NCBI RefSeq assembly: GCF_036421915.1
Contig: NZ_JAZGOM010000015.1
From: Georgenia_A wangjunii
Lineage (GTDB): Bacteria > Actinomycetota > Actinomycetes > Actinomycetales > Actinomycetaceae
DNA: 64,000 bases
Reading direction: 5' to 3' (one strand)
How positions within the stretch are numbered: position 1 is the first letter of the stretch; every line of letters starts with the position of its first letter. Below the pieces are notes generated by a model that saw only the letters and a program-made list of their open reading frames with translations, made no database searches and was not told the DNA's origin. The translations under genes and the position numbers were made by a program. Shown here piece by piece: positions 57,868 to 64,000 of this stretch.

Positions 57868-59195
57868 GCACGACCTTCCACTCGCTCCGCTACTTCAACT
57901 ACCGCCTGTGGTTCACGGGCGCCCTCGTGGCCAACATCGGCACGTGGATCCAGCGCGTCGCCCAGGACTGGCTCGTCCTCACGCAGCTGTCCGAGGACTC
58001 CGGCCTCGCCGTCGGCATCGTCACCGCGCTGCAGTTCGCGCCGACGCTCCTCCTCAGCCCGTACGCGGGGGTCCTCGCCGACCGCCTGCCCCGGCGCCAG
58101 ATGCTCATGGCCACCCAGGGCGCCATGGGCGTGCTCGCCGGTGGGCTCGGTGCGCTCGTGCTCTCGGGCAACGCCGAGCTGTGGCACGTCTACCTCTTCG
58201 CGCTCGGCCTCGGCGTGGTCAGCGCGTTCGACTCACCCGTGCGCCAGACGTTCGTCGCCGAGATGGTGCCCGCCAAGAGCCTGCCGAACGCCGTCGGGCT
58301 CAACAGCGCCTCCTTCAACGCTGCCCGCCTCATCGGCCCCGGCGCCGGTGGGCTGCTCATCGCGGCGGTCGGGCCCGGCTGGGCGTTCCTCATCAACGCC
58401 GTCAGCTTCGGCGCGACGATCTTCTCCCTCAGCCTCATGCGCCGCGCCGAGCTCCACGAGATGCCGCACAGCGGGCGCTCCAAGGGTCAGGTCCGCGCGG
58501 GGCTCGCGTACGTGCGCCACCGTACGGACATCCTCGTCATCATGGTGGTCATGGGCGTGGTCTCCGCGTTCGGCCTCAACTTCCAGCTGACGAGCGCCGT
58601 CATGGCCCGCGAGGTCTTCGACAAGGGGGCCAGCGGGTACGGCATCCTCGGCTCGATCATGGCGATCGGCTCGCTGGCCGGCGCGCTCATGGCCGCCCGC
58701 CGCAAGCACCCGCGGGTCCGGCTCGTCATCGGGTCCGCCTTCGCGTTCGGCGTGCTCGCCGGCGTCATGGCGCTCATGCCGACGTACGAGACCTACGCGA
58801 TCTCGACCATCGCCGTCGGCTTCGCCTCGCTCACGATGATGACGGCGGCCAACACCGTCATCCAGATGTCCACCGAGCCGGCCATGCGCGGGCGCGTCAT
58901 GAGCCTCTACATGATGGTGCTGCTCGGCTCCACGCCGATCGGCGCGCCCCTCGTCGGGTGGGTCTCGGAGGCGTTCGGCGCCCGGTGGTCGATCGGCGTC
59001 GGGGCGATCGCCTCGCTGCTGGTGGCCACGGTCGCGGCGGTCTGGACGAAGCGGACGTGGCAGGTCAAGGTCACGTACGAGCTCCGGCCGCGCCCGCACG
59101 TCACGCTCACCGGCCCGGGGGAGCGCCGCGCCCGCGAGCTCGCCCGCGCCGACCTGGCCCGTCAGGACGCGCAGCACTCCTCGCACGTGGCCTGA
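57864..59195 (+). CDS. MFS transporter (MFS_3/EntS-like), MarR-controlled
   Basis: The 443-residue transporter starts TTFHSLRYFNYRLWFTGALV and has the typical NIGTWIQRVAQDWLVLTQLS and PYAGVLADRLPRRQMLMATQ motif A, then FDSPVRQTFVAEMVPAKSLP NAVGL, which mark the EntS-like MFS_3 group of exporters. The likely job is efflux of a drug or metabolite sensed by the MarR protein. Translation starts at TTG 57864, overlapping the MarR stop, so the two are coupled. Confidence 0.9.
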   Translation: MSTTFHSLRYFNYRLWFTGALVANIGTWIQRVAQDWLVLTQLSEDSGLAVGIVTALQFAPTLLLSPYAGVLADRLPRRQMLMATQGAMGVLAGGLGALVLSGNAELWHVYLFALGLGVVSAFDSPVRQTFVAEMVPAKSLPNAVGLNSASFNAARLIGPGAGGLLIAAVGPGWAFLINAVSFGATIFSLSLMRRAELHEMPHSGRSKGQVRAGLAYVRHRTDILVIMVVMGVVSAFGLNFQLTSAVMAREVFDKGASGYGILGSIMAIGSLAGALMAARRKHPRVRLVIGSAFAFGVLAGVMALMPTYETYAISTIAVGFASLTMMTAANTVIQMSTEPAMRGRVMSLYMMVLLGSTPIGAPLVGWVSEAFGARWSIGVGAIASLLVATVAAVWTKRTWQVKVTYELRPRPHVTLTGPGERRARELARADLARQDAQHSSHVA

Positions 59196-59199
59196 CGAC

Positions 59200-59223
59200 G
59201 ACGGCGCCCGGCTCGGCGCCGTC
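59200..59223. terminator. Terminator after the MFS gene
   Basis: A perfect 9-bp stem (GACGGCGCC and complement) with a six-base loop starts five bases after the MFS stop. Confidence 0.65.
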
Positions 59224-59283
59224 CTTGCCGCCCCGGCGCCGTCGCCCCGGCCAGCCTGCAGGCGCACGGCCCAGCGTGGCCGG

Positions 59284-59329
59284 CCCGGGCGCCGGCCCGG
59301 GCGCCGGGCGGCGGGGGCCCGGGCGCCGG
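59284..59329. repeat. Three copies of a 12-bp GC repeat
   Basis: CCCGGGCGCCGG occurs at 59284, 59296 and 59318 in the gap between the convergent MFS and TrkH genes. Nothing else is seen in this 188-bp gap apart from the terminator. Confidence 0.6.
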
Positions 59330-59383
59330 CTGGCGGGGACCCGCGTCGCGGCGTCGGCCTGCCCCCGGTGCCGGGCACCGCCC

Positions 59384-60883
59384 TCAGCCGATGAGCGCGG
59401 TGGTCTCGGGGTAGCGGAACGCCTGCTCGCGGGTACGCATGGCTAGCGCCGTGCCGAGCGTGATCGGCCCGAGCCGGCCGACGAACATGAGTGCGCACAG
59501 GAGCAGCTGGTGGGGGAGCGCGAGGTCCGCCGTGATCCCCGTCGAGAGGCCGACGGTCGCGAAGGCGGACACGACCTCGAAGAGGATCTCGTCGAGGGTG
59601 AAGGGCGACGTCATGGCGATCGTGATCGTCGACGCCATGACAAGGGCGACACTGAGCAGCGCGACCGTGAGCGCCTGCCGGAGCGTGACCGAGGAGATCC
59701 GCCACCCGTAGGCGGAGACGTCGCGGTCCCCGCGCAGCTCTGACCAGATGGCGAGGCCGAGGACGGCGAACGTCGTCACCTTGATGCCGCCGGCCGTGCC
59801 GGCGCTGCCACCGCCGATGAGCATGAGCACGTCCATGCCGAGCCACGTGCCGGTGTTGAGCTCGGCGACGTCGACGCTGTTGAAGCCCGCGGTCCGGGTG
59901 GTGACGGACTGGAACAGTGCCGCGAGCACCTTGCCCGGGCCGCTAAGCGACCCCAGCGCCGCGCCGTTCCACTCCGCGACGAGCACGAAGAGTGTGCCAC
60001 CCGAGACGAGCAGCGCCGTCATGAGCAGCGTGAGCTTCGTCTGCAGGCTCCACCGCGCGGGCCGCCGGTGCTGGCGGTACAGCTCGAGCAGCACCGGGAA
60101 GCCGAGCCCGCCGACGACGAGCGCGGCAGCGATGGGCAAGCAGATCCACGGGTCGCTGCCGTAGGGGACGAGGTTGTCGCTGAACAGCGCGAAGCCAGCG
60201 TTGTTGAACGCCGAGATCGAGTGGAACAGCCCTAGCCATGCCGCCCGCCCGAGCGGCACGTCGTAGCCGATGGACCACCGCAGCGTGAGCGCGAGCGCGG
60301 TCACCGTCTCGACGACAACAACGGTGCGAAGCACGTTGAGCAGGACGGTGCGTACGTCCCCGAGCCGGGCGGTCCGCGTCGCCGTCGCGGCCACGACCTT
60401 GCTCTGCAGGCGCAGCCGGTGGGAGAGCATGAGGCCGAGGACGGACGCGAGCGTCATGACGCCGAAGCCGCCGACCTGGATGAGGCCGAGGATGACCACC
60501 TGGCCGAAGGTGCTCCAGTACGTCGGCGTGTCGACGATGATGAGGCCGGTGACGCAGACCGCCGAGACGGCGGTGAAGAACGCCTCGATGAGGCTCGCGT
60601 CCTGGCCAGTCGCGGACACGGGCAGCAGCAAGAGGGCCGTGCCCCCGACGATGGCGACGGCGAAACCGAGGACCACCACCTGGACCGGGCGTCGGCGGCT
60701 GATCTCCCGGTGCGCGCGCGCCGCGGTGGAGCGGCGGGAGGGTGGGAGCAGCCGGTGCAGGCGCCCTTCGGGTGCTGCGGGCACGGCCGGCGGCGGCGTG
60801 GACCGCCGGCGCGGCGGAGTCGTCGGATGGATGTCGGGGGAGGTGGTCACCAGTGCCTGGGCTCTCGGGTCGTCTCGCGCCAC
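59384..60883 (-). CDS. TrkH/KtrB-family potassium transporter
   Basis: The 499-residue protein has a 65-residue basic/Pro-rich N-terminus and about eight to ten membrane segments with the four P-loop-type repeats, for example FFTAVSAVCVTGLIIVDTPT, LFHSISAFNNAGFALFSDNL, FQSVTTRTAGFNSVDVAELN and FEVVSAFATVGLSTGITADL. The glycine in each loop forms the K+ filter. A TrkA/KtrA regulatory subunit is needed in related systems and is not in the window. GTG 60883 is the first start; GTG 60850 is an alternative. It faces away from the sensor-kinase gene at 61040. Confidence 0.9.
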   Translation of the reverse strand: MARDDPRAQALVTTSPDIHPTTPPRRRSTPPPAVPAAPEGRLHRLLPPSRRSTAARAHREISRRRPVQVVVLGFAVAIVGGTALLLLPVSATGQDASLIEAFFTAVSAVCVTGLIIVDTPTYWSTFGQVVILGLIQVGGFGVMTLASVLGLMLSHRLRLQSKVVAATATRTARLGDVRTVLLNVLRTVVVVETVTALALTLRWSIGYDVPLGRAAWLGLFHSISAFNNAGFALFSDNLVPYGSDPWICLPIAAALVVGGLGFPVLLELYRQHRRPARWSLQTKLTLLMTALLVSGGTLFVLVAEWNGAALGSLSGPGKVLAALFQSVTTRTAGFNSVDVAELNTGTWLGMDVLMLIGGGSAGTAGGIKVTTFAVLGLAIWSELRGDRDVSAYGWRISSVTLRQALTVALLSVALVMASTITIAMTSPFTLDEILFEVVSAFATVGLSTGITADLALPHQLLLCALMFVGRLGPITLGTALAMRTREQAFRYPETTALIG

Positions 60884-61039
60884 GGCGCCCGTGCGGGCAC
60901 GCGGAGTGGCGCATCTGAGCGTAGGAAGTCCGGGGCAGCCGGAGATGCGCGGAAGGCTCCGCGAGGCATCAGGATTTCGTTAAGAGGCCCGCGCCGACGC
61001 CGGACGTCGTGTTCCGGGCCGCTGTGCCAGGCTGAGCGC

Positions 61040-62281
61040 GTGCCCACCCCGACGGCCCCACGGCGTATGAGACGCGCGCCGCTGGGCGGGAGCTCCAGCG
61101 CGGGCCGGAGCGCCCGCCCGGGCAGCGGCGCCCGCCCGGACGAGAGCGCCCGCCTTGGTGCGGTCGCCCGCGCGAGCTGGCGCGCGCGGCTGACCGCCGG
61201 GACAGGGGTGTCACCGACGCGGCGGATATCGGCGCTCGTGCTTGCCGCCGCGGGCCTGCCACTGGCGACCGTCGCGCTCGCCGCCGCGCGTGCCGAGCTA
61301 GCGCTGGGGAGCCTGCTCCTCATCTACCTGCTCGCCGTCGTCGTCATCGCCGCGCTCGGCGGCCTCGTGCCCGGCGTGCTCGCCGCGGCGGCGTCGTTCA
61401 TGCTCGCCAACTGGTTCCTCACCCCGCCGTACCACACGCTTGCCGTCGCGGAGGGGGACAGCGTGGTCGAGCTCGTCGTCTTCGTCGTTGCAGCCGTCGT
61501 CGTGAGCGCGACCGTCGAGCTGGCTGCGCGCGACCGCGCGACGTATCAGGAGGAGCTCGCCGCGCAGGAGGTGGCGGCCCGCGAGCTAGCCGCGGCGGAC
61601 CGCGTGCGCTCGGCGCTCATCGCCGCCGTCGGGCACGATCTCCGCACGCCTCTGGCCAGCACGAAGGCGGCGGTGAGCACGCTGCGCCAGGACGACGTCG
61701 AGTGGCGGCCGGACCAGCGCGCCGAGCTCCTCGCGACCATCGAGGACTCCACCGACAGGCTGACGCGCGTCATCACCAACCTCCTCGACATGAGCCGCCT
61801 GCAGTCCGACGCGCTCGCGGTCCACCTCGCTCCCGTCACGCTCGACGAGGTCGTCGCTCGGGCGCTGCTGGCGGAACGCGGCGCTCCGGTCGTGACGACG
61901 ATCCCGGACGACCTCCCGCCGGTCCTCGCGGACGCCGGGCTGCTCGAGCGCGTCGTCGACAACCTCGTGCGGAACGCGCTCCGCTTCAGCCCAGGCGCCA
62001 CCCCCGTCGAGGTGACGGCGGAGATCGTGCGCGGCCACGACGGCGGCGACCGCGCTCGGCTGCACGTCGTCGACCACGGCCCGGGTGTGCCGGCAGAGCG
62101 CTGGGCGACGATGTTCGTGCCCTTCCAGCGGCTCGACGACCGCGAGCACACCTCCAACGCGGGGCTCGGGCTCGCCATCGCACAAGGTTTCGCCCAGGCC
62201 ATGGACGCCGTCATCACACCGTCGCACACCCCCGGGGGTGGACTCACCATGACGGTGGACCTGCCGGTGGCAGCGACGTGA
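61040..62281 (+). CDS. KdpD-like sensor histidine kinase (DUF4118 type, no N-terminal KdpD domain)
   Basis: The 413-residue kinase has a basic N-terminus, a four-span DUF4118 membrane domain (about 60-165: LLLIYLLAVVVIAALGGLVP, MLANWFLTPPYHTLAVAEGD), a dimerisation helix with H199 in AAVGHDLRTPLASTKAAVST, and an HATPase domain (VVDNLVRNALRFSPGATPVE, VVDHGPGVPAERW, NAGLGLAIAQGFAQAM). Full KdpD also carries an N-terminal KdpD/UspA part, absent here. GTG 61040 lies six bases after a CAGGCT -10-like box; ATG 61067 is an alternative. Its stop overlaps the response regulator start (GTGA). Confidence 0.88.
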   Translation: MPTPTAPRRMRRAPLGGSSSAGRSARPGSGARPDESARLGAVARASWRARLTAGTGVSPTRRISALVLAAAGLPLATVALAAARAELALGSLLLIYLLAVVVIAALGGLVPGVLAAAASFMLANWFLTPPYHTLAVAEGDSVVELVVFVVAAVVVSATVELAARDRATYQEELAAQEVAARELAAADRVRSALIAAVGHDLRTPLASTKAAVSTLRQDDVEWRPDQRAELLATIEDSTDRLTRVITNLLDMSRLQSDALAVHLAPVTLDEVVARALLAERGAPVVTTIPDDLPPVLADAGLLERVVDNLVRNALRFSPGATPVEVTAEIVRGHDGGDRARLHVVDHGPGVPAERWATMFVPFQRLDDREHTSNAGLGLAIAQGFAQAMDAVITPSHTPGGGLTMTVDLPVAAT

Positions 62282-62952
62282 CCCGCCTCCTCCTCGTCGA
62301 CGACGACGTCGCCCTCGTGCGCACGCTGACGATCAACCTCGAGGCGCGAGGCTTCGACGTCGTGTCGACCGGGCGCGGCAACCGGGCCATCGCGCTCGCC
62401 CGCGCCACCCCGCCCGACGTCGCGATCATCGACCTCGGGCTGCCCGACACCGATGGGATCGCGGTCGTCCGCGCGCTGCGCGTGTGGTCGAGCGTCCCGG
62501 TCCTCATCCTCTCCGCGCGCGAGGCGCAGGAGGAGAAGGTCGCCGCCCTCGACGCCGGCGCGGACGACTACGTCACCAAGCCCTTCGGAGTCGACGAGCT
62601 GCTCGCCCGGCTCCGCGCCGCGCTCCGCAGGACGACGCCGGCACCCGCCCCCGCCGTCGTCCACGCGGGTGCCCTCACCATCGACCTCGAGGCGCGACGG
62701 ACCGAACGCGCAGGCCTCGCCGTGCACCTCACGCCCACCGAGTGGAACCTGCTCGAGACGCTCGTTCGCTCCGACGGCGCGCTCGTCACGCACCGCGACC
62801 TGCTCCAGGCGGTGTGGGGCCCGAGCTACGCCGACGAGACCAACTACCTGCGCGTGTACATGGCGCAGCTCCGCCGCAAGCTCGAGGACCAGCCGAGCTC
62901 CCCGCGGCACCTCCTCACCGAGCCGGGTGTCGGCTACCGGTTCGAGCGGTAG
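62278..62952 (+). CDS. KdpE-like OmpR-family response regulator
   Basis: The 224-residue regulator has a receiver domain with phosphoacceptor D52 (DVAIIDLGLPDTDGI), ILSAREAQEEKVAALDAGAD and DYVTKPF with the conserved lysine, and a C-terminal winged helix (HLTPTEWNLLETLVRSDGAL, TNYLRVYMAQLRRKLEDQPS) with the KdpE-like ending LLTEPGVGYRFER. Coupled to the kinase by a GTGA overlap. The obvious candidate target in the neighbourhood is the divergent TrkH-type gene; no kdpFABC genes are in the window. Confidence 0.92.
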   Translation: MTRLLLVDDDVALVRTLTINLEARGFDVVSTGRGNRAIALARATPPDVAIIDLGLPDTDGIAVVRALRVWSSVPVLILSAREAQEEKVAALDAGADDYVTKPFGVDELLARLRAALRRTTPAPAPAVVHAGALTIDLEARRTERAGLAVHLTPTEWNLLETLVRSDGALVTHRDLLQAVWGPSYADETNYLRVYMAQLRRKLEDQPSSPRHLLTEPGVGYRFER

Positions 62953-62990
62953 CGCCCGCGAGCGGACCCCTCACCGGTGAGCGCGTGAGA

Positions 62991-63623
62991 TCAGCCGCGG
63001 GTCGCGGCGTGGCGCTTGAGGAGCTCGACGACGCCGAGGAGTGCCGCGATGTCGTCGTCGGCCTCGGGCTCGGACGCGGCCGGACAGTCCGCGCCGTCGT
63101 CGCCGCCGTCGTCGCCCGCACCGCCGCCGTCGCCCGCGCTGCCGCCCGGCGTGGGCGCGCTCGAGGGGCCGCCGGCCAGGGCGGCGTTGTAGTAGAGCCC
63201 GTCGCCGATGAGGAGGATGGCGCGCGCGGAGGCCGGATCGCCTACCTCCTCGGCGATGAGGGCGTACCACTGCTGCTGGATCTCGCGCATCGCGTCGCGG
63301 GCGCTCGGGCTCGCGTTCTGGGCGAGGCGCGCGGTCGCGACGAGGGCCCGGTCGAGCGGGGAGCCCGCGAAGTCCGAGGAGCTGACGTAGTACGCGGAAG
63401 GGCCCTCGGGGGCGACGCGCATCGCGGCGACGTCGGCGGCTGCGAGCTCGCGGAGGCGCTCGATGAGCCCGTCGACGAGCGCGTCGCGCGACTTGAAGTG
63501 GTAGAGCAGGCCGCCCTTGGACACCTGCGCGCGGGCCGCGACGGCGTCAAGGGTGGCTGCTCGTTCCCCGTCGCCGATGAGGAGGTCGGCGAAGGCGTCG
63601 AGCACGGCGTCCCTGGCTGACAT
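62991..63623 (-). CDS. TetR-family repressor
   Basis: The 210-residue protein has a TetR helix-turn-helix (ATLDAVAARAQVSKGGLLYH FKSR, residues about 22-45) and a helical ligand domain. A Gly/Asp/Ala-rich low-complexity insert lies near residues 155-190 (APTPGGSAGDGGGAGDDGGD). It is divergent from the MFS pump gene, and a perfect palindrome lies between them. ATG 63623 follows a TACCGT box by seven bases, possibly leaderless. Confidence 0.9.
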   Translation of the reverse strand: MSARDAVLDAFADLLIGDGERAATLDAVAARAQVSKGGLLYHFKSRDALVDGLIERLRELAAADVAAMRVAPEGPSAYYVSSSDFAGSPLDRALVATARLAQNASPSARDAMREIQQQWYALIAEEVGDPASARAILLIGDGLYYNAALAGGPSSAPTPGGSAGDGGGAGDDGGDDGADCPAASEPEADDDIAALLGVVELLKRHAATRG

Positions 63624-63650
63624 ACCCGCAACGGTAGCCGCGTGACACAT

Positions 63651-63668
63651 GTACCGTCCAGACGGTAC
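63651..63668. promoter_or_regulatory. TetR operator
   Basis: GTACCGTCCAGACGGTAC is a perfect inverted repeat with 8-bp arms and a 2-bp centre. It lies in the gap between the repressor and the divergent MFS pump gene, in position to control both. Confidence 0.75.
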
Positions 63669-63780
63669 AGTAGACGACGGACATGCAGCGCCGATGGGGT
63701 CGCCGCGCCGTGTCCCGAGCCCGACCCGCCTACGCCGGCGACCTCCCGTCGCCCCGCCCGACCCCGCAGTGGAGCACCGC

Positions 63781-64000
63781 ATGACCGCTCACCCGACCGT
63801 CCCCACCCAGGACGCCCCACCCACCCTCAGCACGAGGCGGCGGTGGGCCGCGCTGGCCGTCCTCATGCTTCCCGTGCTCCTCGTCGCGGTGGACAACACG
63901 GTGCTCAGCTTCGCCGTACCGTCCATCTCGGAGGACCTACGCCCGGGCGGGACCGAGCTGCTGTGGATCGTCGACGTCTACCCGCTCGTCCTCGCCGGCC
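63781..64000 (+). CDS. MFS drug efflux pump, DHA2/QacA-like (5' part only)
   Basis: Only the first 73 codons are in the window. After a short soluble N-terminus the first membrane segment reads WAALAVLMLPVLLVAVDNTV LSFAVPSI, the DHA2 motif around the membrane aspartate, and the second begins LLWIVDVYPLVLAG, as in QacA/SmvA-type pumps. GGAG precedes ATG 63781. Control by the divergent TetR protein is likely, and the inducer is probably a pump substrate. Confidence 0.85.
   Translation, partial: MTAHPTVPTQDAPPTLSTRRRWAALAVLMLPVLLVAVDNTVLSFAVPSISEDLRPGGTELLWIVDVYPLVLAG

Overview
The window is high-GC DNA with dense, mostly short-spaced genes, frequent GTG/TTG starts, ATGA/GTGA stop-start overlaps, LPXTG-type wall-anchored proteins, and CmtR-like, Zur-, GlnR- and PhoP-like regulatory signals. 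This fits an actinobacterium, most likely of the order Micrococcales (for example the Georgenia/Cellulomonas neighbourhood; the genus is a guess). No rRNA, tRNA, CRISPR array or recognisable transposase was seen. Many genes have a -10-like hexamer ending 6-7 nt before the start codon and no Shine-Dalgarno, so leaderless mRNAs look common.

Layout. 1-6.5 kb is the edge of a surface-polysaccharide region: a truncated nucleotide-sugar 4,6-dehydratase (CapD type), an MFS gene, an O-antigen ligase-like gene between two copies of the MFS 3' end, a glycosidase-like fragment, and a decaying SipW locus (TasA-like protein with two frameshifts, signal peptidase without a start codon, DUF3494 exported protein with a stop and two frameshifts). 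6.7-8.0 kb is a photolyase. 8.1-13.2 kb is a LacI-controlled catabolic cluster with an orphan TRAP binding protein, an M24-fold protein, an IolB/KduI-type isomerase and a ribulose-phosphate-3-epimerase homologue. 13.3-16.2 kb holds two regulator/target pairs with clear palindromic operators: XRE-cupin with an FAD oxidoreductase, and a CmtR-like repressor with a CDF metal exporter. 16.4-21.0 kb pairs a Zur-type aztD zinc chaperone with a GlnR-type, wall-anchored amidase. 21.1-25.5 kb holds an alpha/beta hydrolase, a DUF4383 protein and a 918-residue membrane protein I do not recognise.

25.7-37.7 kb is a peptide-uptake locus: a YheO/DauR-type regulator with a MalY-type C-S lyase on the minus strand, diverging from a five-gene Dpp-type ABC transporter with an embedded amidohydrolase. 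The whole segment lies between two near-identical MFS genes in direct orientation. 37.8-50.5 kb holds three giant, wall-anchored proteins in a row, each with a calcineurin-like phosphoesterase domain, preceded by PHO-box-like 11-nt repeats. Together they look like a cell-surface phosphate-scavenging island.

50.7-64 kb is ordinary chromosome: nadE, a GNAT enzyme, DUF2530, YnfA and DUF1648 membrane proteins, an NCS2 purine permease, a MetE-like enzyme, MarR plus MFS, a TrkH-type K+ transporter facing a KdpD/KdpE-like two-component system, and a TetR repressor divergent from a DHA2-type MFS pump cut by the window end.
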